From an uncultured Muribaculaceae bacterium (GTDB taxonomy: Bacteria > Bacteroidota > Bacteroidia > Bacteroidales > Muribaculaceae): a stretch of 42,958 bases of DNA. Where the stretch lies: positions 1 to 42,958 of the forward strand of contig CAJUMI010000013.1 in assembly GCA_910587545.1 (NCBI GenBank), written 5' to 3'. Each line of letters begins with the position of its first letter. The first letter of the stretch is position 1. The notes below the pieces were generated by a model. That model was not told the origin of the DNA and made no database searches. It saw nothing but the letters and a program-made list of their open reading frames with translations. Positions 36,565 through 42,958 of the stretch are shown here, piece by piece. Position numbers and translations under genes: made by a program.

Positions 36565-36831
36565 ATGGAAAGTAAACAATACAACGAATGGAAAAGCCTG
36601 AAAGAGATATACAACACTCCGGCTAATCTCAGGTTGAAACATATAGCTATCGTGATCGGCCTCGTCATTTCTCTTCTTATTATGTCCGGAATATTCCTGC
36701 CAGACATACCGGTCAAACTATATCTATTCCTCAGAGGCTGCGCCGGATTGTCAGCAGTCGCATTCGTGATAATTGTAGCAATCCTCATATATAGAGCAAA
36801 TGCCGAGTTTATCAATCAAAAGCAGAAATAA
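36565..36831 (+). CDS. small membrane protein
   Basis: An 88-residue protein with two helices ('HIAIVIGLVISLLIMSGIFL' and 'GLSAVAFVIIVAILIYRANAEF') and a polar N-terminal part. It starts 19 bases after the XRE gene. There is no family match that I can name. The stop codon overlaps a dispersed TAAGAGATTGTCAAA motif. Confidence 0.55.
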   Translation: MESKQYNEWKSLKEIYNTPANLRLKHIAIVIGLVISLLIMSGIFLPDIPVKLYLFLRGCAGLSAVAFVIIVAILIYRANAEFINQKQK

Positions 36832-36870
36832 GAGATTGTCAAACCATATCAAACATAAAAGATCCGAATC

Positions 36871-37362
36871 ATGAAAAGTAAAGTTCATTTCAGCTCCTTC
36901 TGCATTATCATTACAGAAGCCGTGATTGCTGCTCTCTTGGCAGGTATAGTTACAACCCGCGACAGCACAGACAAATGTTTGGCATTGGCAGTAATTACCG
37001 CCGCAGTTACCCTCGCCGGCCTATTCTACTGCCCGACCGGTGTCAGCACGGATTCCAAATCAGTCAAAGTCCACCGTCTGATTTCAGGCTGCAAGACTTT
37101 TAAGTTTTCGGATATCGAGTCCATAGATACATGCTATCCGTCCGCCGGCGGAATCAGACTTTGCGGATCTGGCGGTTTCTTCGGTTACTGGGGCTATTTC
37201 AGCGATATAATCATCGGCCAATACTTCGGTTATTATGCTGACCGAAGCCAATGCTTTTACATCAGACTGAAAAACAACAGGCTATATGTAATCAGCTGTG
37301 AAAACCATATTGAAATGGTAAAGAATATTCAGAATTGCCTTAATGTCGAGAAAACCAACTAA
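36871..37362 (+). CDS. membrane-anchored PH-like protein
   Basis: A 163-residue protein with two N-terminal helices ('IIITEAVIAALLAGIV' and 'CLALAVITAAVTLAGLFYC') and a C-terminal ~100-residue domain. The pattern 'VSTDSKSVKVHRLISGCKTFKFSDIESI' followed by a beta-rich region ending 'CFYIRLKNNRLYVISCENHIEMVKNIQ' fits the bacterial PH (bPH) fold. Membrane PH proteins of this type act in envelope-stress or signalling complexes, but this role is inferred. Last gene of the small membrane-protein cluster, 42 bases before the TPR-HTH gene. Confidence 0.6.
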   Translation: MKSKVHFSSFCIIITEAVIAALLAGIVTTRDSTDKCLALAVITAAVTLAGLFYCPTGVSTDSKSVKVHRLISGCKTFKFSDIESIDTCYPSAGGIRLCGSGGFFGYWGYFSDIIIGQYFGYYADRSQCFYIRLKNNRLYVISCENHIEMVKNIQNCLNVEKTN

Positions 37363-37404
37363 CTTTGTGTTCGGACAGTCTCTGTTTAAGCCCAACTTCT
37401 CCAA

Positions 37405-39102
37405 ATGAGTAAATCACCAAATTTCAATATATCCCATTGGTTTTTAGTGCTTGTCATGGTATTTGCGACAGGCGCAGTCGTTTCATGCTCCCACAATTCA
37501 GCAGTGGATAAACAGTTGACTACTGCCGAAAATCTTATGGCGCAGCATCCTGATTCGGCCATGCAAATTCTCAAGGGAATAGACAAGACGTCAATTTCAG
37601 ACAAAGATAACGGAAAGTTGCATGTGCTGTATACTTTTGGGTGTGTTCTCCATGCCGTTCCGCTGCAACTTGATTCAACTGACATCCGAAAGGGAGATGA
37701 CCTGTTTATAGGCGATTTTTCAAAGGAAGAGGTAAAATGGCTGATCGTAAAGTCGTATGATGCAAAACTGCGGGGCAACAGTGTTGCCAGGTTCGAATAT
37801 CTGAAGGATGCTGAATTTCTCGCCATACAGCTTGATTGCAAATTCGAGCTTGCCATGATATACCAGTATCTCGCCGGAGTTTATTCAGACGGGTTCAATG
37901 GCACAGTCAGCAAATACTATGCGGATAAATCCATTGAATTATTAACAAGCCTGATTTACCCCAAGCAGCTTAGGGAAGCAAAGATGGCGGCGGTCGGAGC
38001 CATCTGCGCAAAACGTGATTATAAAGCGATGTTAGAATCGTTGGTTGCTATGAAAGACGAGGTTCTGGCAAACGCCGACGAGTCCTACAAGATTTTCTTC
38101 CTTGACCAACTCGCAAGAAGTTATGATGAAAACAATCAAACAGAAAAGGCAATTCAAATATGGCATTCAATCTACAAAAATAAGGAGATAAGTTCCAACA
38201 CGCTTGCCCATATGGCGTATGCCTATATGCATATCAACCGGCTTGACAGCGCTTACATGCTCATCAAACAAGCCAACGGCCTGCCTCACGGCAGCACAGA
38301 TGAGTATCTATGCCGAAATGTTGAATACCTGATACTCGAAAAGATGGGACGGACGTCTGAACTTACAAAAATAGACAGCCTGCGAAATCTGGCATCCCAA
38401 AAGATTTCAGAGGAAAGGAAACTCGAAGAAAGCAGCCTTGCTCTAAATCAGAAATACGATTCTGCGGCCAGGCTCGCATGGCTTGACACGAACAGAGCCC
38501 GAGAAAGAACACACATGGCCATATTTTCAGGTATAATTCTCTTGATATTGGCCGTAGGTGTCATCATCTGTCTCAAGAAGAGAAATCACCTACTGAAACT
38601 TGAACATGAGAATGATGTTCTTAAAATTCGAAGTCTACAAAACAATCTCTTTGAAAGCGGTCAAAGGCAAGAAAGCACATCAAAAAAGATTGAAGAACTA
38701 TTTGGATCAAGATTTAAATTGCTTGACGGATTGGCCTCATCATATTTTGAATGCAAAGAAACCGGACAGGAGCAAAAACGCATATATGCCGAAGTCAAGA
38801 CATCGCTCAATAAATTCAGTTCTGGAGCCACAACACAGGAATTGATCGATGTTGTGAACAAATATAAAAACGGATTGATGGAGCATTTCAAATCAGACTA
38901 CCCCCAACTTCCGGCATCACAATATCGCCTTGCACTATATATTTTCTGTGGATTTTCATTACCGTCAATCAGTATATTCATCAATACCGATCTGCGCAAT
39001 GTGTATGTCTATAAATCCCGACTGAAGTCCATTATATCCAAAGGCGAGACAGTTCGGAAAGAAGAATACCTTAAATATTTCTCCAAATTCGGCTCCATGT
39101 AA
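37405..39102 (+). CDS. TPR membrane protein with cytoplasmic HTH (signal-transducing type)
   Basis: A 565-residue protein with three parts. The N-terminus carries a signal segment with a lipobox-like end (AVVSC, Cys28). Residues ~35-365 form TPR-like helix pairs ('AENLMAQHPDSAMQILKGID', 'LDQLARSYDENNQTEKAIQIWHSIY', 'AHMAYAYMHINRLDSAYMLIKQANG'). One helix follows (about 370-390, 'AIFSGIILLILAVGVIICLKK'), then a coiled coil and a C-terminal domain (about 500-545) resembling a LuxR-type HTH ('LPASQYRLALYIFCGFSLPSISIFINTDLRNVYVYKSRLKSII'). Such one-component membrane regulators are common in Bacteroidales. The target genes are unknown; the following S41 peptidase unit is the natural candidate. 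Confidence 0.75.
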   Translation: MSKSPNFNISHWFLVLVMVFATGAVVSCSHNSAVDKQLTTAENLMAQHPDSAMQILKGIDKTSISDKDNGKLHVLYTFGCVLHAVPLQLDSTDIRKGDDLFIGDFSKEEVKWLIVKSYDAKLRGNSVARFEYLKDAEFLAIQLDCKFELAMIYQYLAGVYSDGFNGTVSKYYADKSIELLTSLIYPKQLREAKMAAVGAICAKRDYKAMLESLVAMKDEVLANADESYKIFFLDQLARSYDENNQTEKAIQIWHSIYKNKEISSNTLAHMAYAYMHINRLDSAYMLIKQANGLPHGSTDEYLCRNVEYLILEKMGRTSELTKIDSLRNLASQKISEERKLEESSLALNQKYDSAARLAWLDTNRARERTHMAIFSGIILLILAVGVIICLKKRNHLLKLEHENDVLKIRSLQNNLFESGQRQESTSKKIEELFGSRFKLLDGLASSYFECKETGQEQKRIYAEVKTSLNKFSSGATTQELIDVVNKYKNGLMEHFKSDYPQLPASQYRLALYIFCGFSLPSISIFINTDLRNVYVYKSRLKSIISKGETVRKEEYLKYFSKFGSM

Positions 39103-39261
39103 GGCAATGTTGGATTTTATTTTTAGTACTTACTGAATTCCAGCGTATTACTCTTCATATTGTAAGGTGATGTAGTTTATCAAAAGGAAAATAAGTTCTA
39201 AATTTGCGTAAAAATTTCTCAACAGAAATCGTGATGCAATAACCCAATAATCAATAACAAT

Positions 39262-40698
39262 ATGAAGATTTCGATTTTAGCTTTACTCCCTCTGGTGGCC
39301 GGTATTATCGGAGGCTTGATCGGTGGCCGAATACACCGGAAAAATAAATCCATGAAGAGGATTGACAAGAATGATGAACCGAATAATGGCCAAACTGCAA
39401 AAACGACAAACAAATTCTTATGTTCGTTTGCAATGCTGATGTTTGTCGCCTTTAATCTGAACGCAGCAAATCGGTTGACAGCCGCGCAGAAAGCCTGCAT
39501 CGTCACCAGGTTTGGGACTGAAGTGAAATATAATTTCGCACACAGCGACAGAATGACGTGCGACTGGGACAGTCTTTATATGGCACGCCTCCCTCATATA
39601 GTAGACACTCCGACCGACGAGGCTTTTCTTGACAGTCTGAAACTTCTGTGTGCCACACTTCGCGACGGACACACTGCCGTATGGAATACCAAACCTGCTG
39701 TCAGGGATTGGCCTCTTCCGTTCTTTACCAAAAGATTCGGCGACCGGGTATTTGTTACCGATGTCATAACTGATAAAATGACCGCCGCCGGTATAAGACC
39801 CGGAACCGAGATACTGGAAATAGATGATATGCCCGTGATAGAATACGGTGAGAAGAATGTAATTCCTTATTTTCCTTCTTCTACTCCCCAATGGTCGATG
39901 AATGCTGCATACTTCGGCGGCCAATTGACAAACGGTCCGGCTGACAAAAGCTTAAGGGTGAAATTCAGAAACCCGCACGACAGCGTTTTCACACTGAATG
40001 TCGAGAGAGATATGGACTGGCAACATAATCCTTATTACAAACGTGTCATATCATACAAGAGACTGCCCGGCAATGTAGGATATATCAGGATACCGTCATT
40101 CCAGCAAGGGCTGTTTGATCATGAGAAATTCATTAAAGTGTTTGATTCACTCCAAAACGCATCTTCAATGATAATTGACATTCGCGATAATGGAGGGGGC
40201 AACTCCGTTTACGGAGATTTTGTTCTTCGGTTTATTAGTCCTGATACTATCCCTGCTCTCGACTGGTCTTCTCCCAAATACATACCCGTGCTTAAAGCAT
40301 GGGGTGCTCCTGAAGAACCATATACCGAGAAAGGCAGCCCACTCATCCCGTTCTCTGCCGATCATGCCGATATACCGCGTTTTGAAGCCCCCGTCGTGCT
40401 TTTGGTAAACAGCAATACATTCTCTGCTTCCGAAGATTTTGCTGCGCTTTTCAAGAGTGCAAAACGGGGTACAGTTATCGGTTCTCCGACAGGTGGCAGC
40501 ACCGGTCAGCCCATAATGATAGACCTCGGTTATGGCTACATGGCGAGAATATGCGCCCGCGATGAATGGTTGCCCGACGGCACCGAGTTTATTGGAATCG
40601 GGATTATCCCTGATGTAACAGTCGAAGAAACCCCCGACATATTTAGCGGCAAGGATGTTGTGCTTGAAAGAGCATTGGAGTTTCTATCTTTTAAATAA
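39262..40698 (+). CDS. S41 family peptidase
   Basis: A 478-residue exported or membrane-anchored protease. The core has a PDZ-like region ('MTAAGIRPGTEILEIDDMPVIEYG') and the S41 catalytic domain ('VGYIRIPSFQQGLFDHEKF', 'MIIDIRDNGGGNSVYGDFVL', 'LLVNSNTFSASEDFAALF', nucleophile Ser388 or 390, 'TVIGSPTGGSTGQPI'). Unusually there are two N-terminal hydrophobic stretches: residues 1-24 with a Gly-zipper, and 'FLCSFAMLMFVAFNLNAAN' at about 53-71, which looks like a real signal peptide. A start at 39352 is therefore possible. A TAAATTTG box lies at 39199-39206. Confidence 0.85.
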   Translation: MKISILALLPLVAGIIGGLIGGRIHRKNKSMKRIDKNDEPNNGQTAKTTNKFLCSFAMLMFVAFNLNAANRLTAAQKACIVTRFGTEVKYNFAHSDRMTCDWDSLYMARLPHIVDTPTDEAFLDSLKLLCATLRDGHTAVWNTKPAVRDWPLPFFTKRFGDRVFVTDVITDKMTAAGIRPGTEILEIDDMPVIEYGEKNVIPYFPSSTPQWSMNAAYFGGQLTNGPADKSLRVKFRNPHDSVFTLNVERDMDWQHNPYYKRVISYKRLPGNVGYIRIPSFQQGLFDHEKFIKVFDSLQNASSMIIDIRDNGGGNSVYGDFVLRFISPDTIPALDWSSPKYIPVLKAWGAPEEPYTEKGSPLIPFSADHADIPRFEAPVVLLVNSNTFSASEDFAALFKSAKRGTVIGSPTGGSTGQPIMIDLGYGYMARICARDEWLPDGTEFIGIGIIPDVTVEETPDIFSGKDVVLERALEFLSFK

Positions 40699-40742
40699 GC
40701 TCTATAAGAGATCCTAAATATTAATTCACCGAACAACAGTAT

Positions 40743-41174
40743 ATGAATATCTTTACAACTATGACTGTGGCAATATTTTGCATCGGTATTGCCACAGTCA
40801 AAGCAGAAGTCAAAAATGACATGATCGGTAAATCAACGGTGTTGAATATGAAAGCGTCCCTTCCAATTGAGACCCCTGCCACCGGTACAATCGTATCAAT
40901 CACATCTCCTGACACCCCTTTATGTGTCACTACCGACATGGGAGATATACCGGAACATAACATGAGATATTATGCGAAAAATCCTGAAACATTCAAGAAT
41001 GCCATACTTGGAAATTTCCCGGCTATGGGAGAACAACTCGTGTATCTCGCAACTGCAGCGTATAATGCCGGTATTCCGTTCTCGATACACATTATATCTT
41101 CATCTTATCCCGACGGATTCTCAATATATTTTACTCTTGAAGAACTTGGCAAGGGATTGACTGACAAGAAATAG
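40743..41174 (+). CDS. small exported protein of unknown function
   Basis: A 143-residue protein with a signal peptide (MNIFTTMTVAIFCIGIATVKA). The mature part has a central Thr/Pro-rich strand region ('ETPATGTIVSITSPDTPLCVTT') and a C-terminal helix-strand-helix ('GEQLVYLATAAYNAGIPFSIHIISSSYPDGFSIYFTLEEL'). I do not recognise it. It follows the S41 peptidase by 44 bases in the same direction and may be exported with it; a substrate or inhibitor role would be guesswork. Confidence 0.6.
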   Translation: MNIFTTMTVAIFCIGIATVKAEVKNDMIGKSTVLNMKASLPIETPATGTIVSITSPDTPLCVTTDMGDIPEHNMRYYAKNPETFKNAILGNFPAMGEQLVYLATAAYNAGIPFSIHIISSSYPDGFSIYFTLEELGKGLTDKK

Positions 41175-41442
41175 TCTCACAAAAAACATTTTATAGAAAA
41201 CAGCGCAGCAACAGCAGAGATAATCAGCTGATTATAATTCAATTGATAATTAAGACTGTCCGCTAAAGTTTTTTTGAGCGATTAAAAAATTAGGGCTGAT
41301 TCCATTTGAAGTGACCCCAAAAGTTGAACAGGTTAAACATTATCCTATCATAGAAAGAGTTCGGCATTGTACCGAGCTCTTTCCTTTTAACATTTCACCA
41401 CCGCCCATTTTAACATCTGTACTGTAATTTCGGCTTGAGGCG
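41175..41442. mobile_element. IS remnant: palindrome, IS3-like end, terminator
   Basis: No gene. A perfect 16-bp palindrome, ATAATCAGCTGATTAT, is at 41220-41235. GTGACCCCAAAAGTTGAAC at 41311-41329 resembles the terminal repeat of IS3-family elements. A 12-bp stem with one G-U pair, GAAAGAGTTCGG/CCGAGCTCTTTC (41353-41383), is followed by CTTTT and looks like a terminator reading rightward. No transposase frame survives. Confidence 0.4.
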
Positions 41443-41627
41443 GAAAAACTTCGATGTCGATGAAAGAAGAAGTTAAGCCAACAAACTAAATAGAAATGAC
41501 CTGGACAGTTATTTTCAGAGTTTGGCGGTTTAGAATACTCACTATTACGGTGAAGTTGTTCTAATGCTGGTTAAGGGTGGCAAAGCCTTAAAGCGGTAAA
41601 TTCCGCGCCCTTTTCCATTGGCTTAAC
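41443..41627 (-). ncRNA. candidate structured sRNA, copy 1
   Basis: Transcribed leftward from the promoter at 41632-41663. The predicted RNA (about 185 bases) has an outer stem P1 (41573-41577 with 41608-41612), an internal GCGG/CCGC hairpin (41593-41606), and a second hairpin P2 (41530-41535 with 41559-41564; inner pairs 41539-41542 with 41550-41553). It ends in an AACTTC/GAAGTT hairpin with a T-run (41443-41474). Promoter, stem order and the P2 loop (ACTCACTATTAC on plus) match copy 2. The Bacteroidales-1 RNA motif is one candidate identity from memory; not tested. Confidence 0.55.
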
Positions 41628-41631
41628 GCTG

Positions 41632-41663
41632 CAAAGATAGCACAAACTTCGCAAACAGACAAC
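41632..41663 (-). promoter_or_regulatory. promoter of sRNA copy 1
   Basis: On the minus strand GTTG (41663-41660) and TATCTTTG (41639-41632) are 20 bases apart. About 35 bases of this promoter region are almost identical to those of copy 2 (42394-42430). Confidence 0.75.
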
Positions 41664-42151
41664 AGGTGTCCGTTCCTGAAAATGGTTGACTCGGTTTGGT
41701 ATGTTTAGGAAAAGATACGTAACTCGATTTTTTGATCCTATTTTTGCCCTTATTTGAAACAACTTTAAATAAGTGATTGTAAATTATTGAAATTAAACAT
41801 ACTACGCCACAAATTTTCCGCAAACACACACCATTCACCCGACACCACAAACAATTGAACAAACTTTAACACACTCAATAATCGGCTTTCTGTATTGCCA
41901 CGTATTGCACCGCTTTGCGATCGTCTTCACTTTTTGCCGTCGGAGTGTTAAAAGTCGTATGCGTGTAAACTGTGTGCGTTGTGTGCGATACTACATAAAA
42001 CCTCTGTTTAAAGTGTTAAAATCAAGGCCATATTTTAAAATCTAACCATCTGAAAATAAATCTTTTAACTACTTGTTATACCAAATATTTTTCGTACACT
42101 TTGTAGTGTAAGAAATGACCACACGGAACGCCTTACAATAGTACATTGAAA
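41664..42151. other. AT-rich non-coding stretch between the two sRNA loci
   Basis: No protein gene with family signatures or credible start is visible on either strand. The plus strand around 41930-41990 is rich in TGTGTGCG-like words ('gtgtgcgttgtgtgcg'). The stretch probably derives from the same accessory element as the flanking IS debris. Confidence 0.4.
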
Positions 42152-42390
42152 AGAAAAAACCCGAACCGTTGCAGCGGTTGGGGTTGGGTTCAAGACAAAA
42201 GGCACTCAGTTTTGAGTATAACCCGATGTGTTGTGCCAAATGCCTTTGCTTATGATAGTATTTGAAATCGCTATCAAGGTGGGACGTTTTAAGGTAGTGA
42301 GATTCACTATAACACTACTTTAAACCTTACCAGGAAAGTTGCCAAAGGGCTAAGCGGTCGAATCCGCAAACTTTCCCAAGGGCTTTTTCC
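42152..42390 (-). ncRNA. candidate structured sRNA, copy 2
   Basis: About 240 bases, read leftward. P1 is GGAAAGTT/AACTTTCC (42333-42340 with 42369-42376), enclosing a GCGG/CCGC hairpin (42354-42367) with loop TCGAAT on plus. P2 is GTAGTG/CACTAC (42294-42299 with 42313-42318), extended by AAGG/CCTT. P3 is AAAGGCA/TGCCTTT (42198-42204 with 42241-42247), enclosing ACTCA/TGAGT. The 3' end is a strong terminator (42158-42185) followed by a T-run (42152-42157 on the minus strand). P1 and P2 correspond to those of copy 1 with different base pairs. No reading frame of note overlaps it. Confidence 0.65.
42158..42185 (-). terminator. Rho-independent terminator of sRNA copy 2
   Basis: On the minus strand AACCC-C-AACCG, loop CTGCAA, CGGTT-C-GGGTT, then TTTTCTTTT. 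Two 5-bp helices are separated by one mismatch. Confidence 0.8.
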
Positions 42391-42395
42391 ATTCG

Positions 42396-42427
42396 CAAAG
42401 ATAATACAAACTTTGCAAACAGACAAC
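42396..42427 (-). promoter_or_regulatory. promoter of sRNA copy 2
   Basis: On the minus strand GTTG (42427-42424) and TATCTTTG (42403-42396) are 20 bases apart, as in copy 1. The plus-strand words GCAAAGATA, ACAAACTT and GCAAACAGACAACAG recur in both promoters. Confidence 0.75.
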
Positions 42428-42502
42428 AGACAAACGAAAAACCGCCCCGTTTGTCTGTCTCAGATGAAGGGCGGTTAAATCAAATTGAATATACAAAGTT
42501 AA

Positions 42503-42850
42503 ACTGAATTATGGAAACAGCGTCATAGAGTCAACATCCTGTTCAGGTATAACCCCATTCTAAAGAGCGCATATACACTGGCGATGGAACTGCGTCGCTT
42601 CTTCAACGCCAAAATCACCTCAACAAAGGCCATGAACCGGATGAACAGGTTGTATGAAAAAGGAATAGCTTTGAACAACAACTTCAGCTCTGTAATCAAG
42701 ACTTTCAAGAATCACGTCCCGACAATACTCAATTACTTCCGGCGGTGTGCAGCCAACGCATCTGCCGAAGTCTTCAACTCCAGGATCAAGATCTTCCGCA
42801 CTCAAATGCGCGGGGTCCCTGACCGCGATTCTTTCGGCTTGAGCCCATAA
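42503..42850 (+). pseudogene. ISL3-family transposase fragment (C-terminal part)
   Basis: An open frame from 42503 reads TELWKQRHRVNILFRYNP, then 'LKSAYTLAMELRRFFNAKI', 'FSSVIKTFKNHVPTILNYFRR' and 'AANASAEVFNSRIKIFRTQMRGV'. These are the C-terminal catalytic-region motifs of ISL3-type (DDE) transposases, where 'ILNYF..R.TNASAESFNAKIKAFRSQFRGV' is typical. The N-terminal half is absent, and the frame ends early (SFGLSP) where 'FFLFRL' would normally continue, so both ends are lost. Confidence 0.8.
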
Positions 42851-42853
42851 AAC

Positions 42854-42896
42854 AAGTCTTGGAAATTAGCAGCTATTACTCTAATTCCCAAGACTT
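42854..42896. terminator. 16-bp hairpin after tRNA-Pro
   Basis: AAGTCTTGGAAATTAG and CTAATTCCCAAGACTT pair with one mismatch over an 11-base loop. On the minus strand it follows the tRNA 3' end by about ten bases and is followed by GTTTT, so it probably terminates the tRNA transcript. Confidence 0.65.
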
Positions 42897-42906
42897 TAAC
42901 TCAGTG

Positions 42907-42958
42907 TCGGGGTGACAGGATTCGAACCTGCGACCACCTGGTCCCAAACCAGGTGCGC
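42907..42958 (-). tRNA. tRNA-Pro (UGG), 3' part, cut by the window end
   Basis: On the minus strand the anticodon arm is CCTGG-TTTGGGA-CCAGG, giving anticodon TGG. The T arm GCAGGTTCGAATCCTGT and the acceptor strand CACCCCG with discriminator A follow. CCA does not appear to be encoded. The D arm and the 5' acceptor strand lie beyond the window. Confidence 0.95.

Noticed and set aside
41623..41862. Minus-strand frame over the sRNA copy 1 promoter
   Set aside because: It has a Cys- and Lys-rich random-like composition, and the promoter and sRNA structure explain the region better.
42254..42400. tRNA- or tmRNA-like fold suggested by the GCGGATTCGACCGC word
   Set aside because: No acceptor stem, anticodon arm or CCA end is present; the word is the inner hairpin of the sRNA P1.
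41632..42430. CRISPR array
   Set aside because: The repeated segments are only two, lie about 760 bases apart, and are promoter boxes; no spacers of even length and no cas genes are present.

Overview
The window looks like chromosome of a gut Bacteroidales bacterium, most likely Muribaculaceae-like. Evidence: promoters of the Bacteroidetes type (TTTG, 19-21 bases, TAnnTTTG), starts without Shine-Dalgarno sequences, SPOR, DUF4290, DUF1599, BT_3928-type and PCMD families, FtsH with a Gly-rich linker, and gene order prfA-(DUF4153)-pyrF, thrS-infC-rpmI-rplT and rsfS-ftsH. All identifications come from reading the sequence; no database was searched.

Layout. 1-1270 is a worn accessory stretch: transposase-like tail, GC-rich leader, N-terminally truncated fimbrillin-like C-terminus and a 9-bp tandem array that abuts a consensus promoter. 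1271-4504 is a tightly overlapped operon (DUF4290, rimM, a small acidic protein, an OmpA-like protein) followed by prfA. 4522-9850 carries a DUF4153 membrane protein, pyrF, pgk and a THUMP-like methyltransferase. 9972-13263 is the reversed thrS-infC-rpmI-rplT translation operon. 13459-16340 is an outer-membrane beta-barrel receptor with an apparent one-base frameshift. 16621-20494 is DUF1599, a DoxX-like protein, tpiA, SPOR and folE, on the minus strand. 20541-26120 is a minus-strand operon: alpha/beta hydrolase, a membrane-embedded Mur ligase, a Ddl-type ligase and an ABC-F ATPase. 26182-30452 is a four-gene envelope operon (two tandem paralogous barrels, a PCMD lipoprotein, a phosphate-selective-type porin). 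30672-35711 holds a choloylglycine hydrolase, ftsH, rsfS and a LolC/E-type permease. 35949-41174 is a plus-strand regulatory and envelope cluster: small membrane proteins, an XRE regulator, a PH-like protein, a TPR-TM-HTH protein, an S41 peptidase and a small exported protein. 41175-42958 has no intact protein gene. It holds IS debris, two homologous candidate structured sRNAs with nearly identical promoters, and the 3' part of a tRNA-Pro gene.

Most interesting. (1) The sRNA pair, which shares promoter, stem order and loop sequence while stem bases differ compensatorily. (2) The operon pairing an unusual Ddl with a Mur ligase whose usual N-terminal substrate domain is replaced by membrane helices, suggesting non-canonical cell-wall precursor ligation at the membrane. 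Dispersed short repeats (9-bp arrays, GTAAGGACGCACG palindromes, a TAAGAGnTTGTC motif at gene leaders) add a second layer of intergenic structure.
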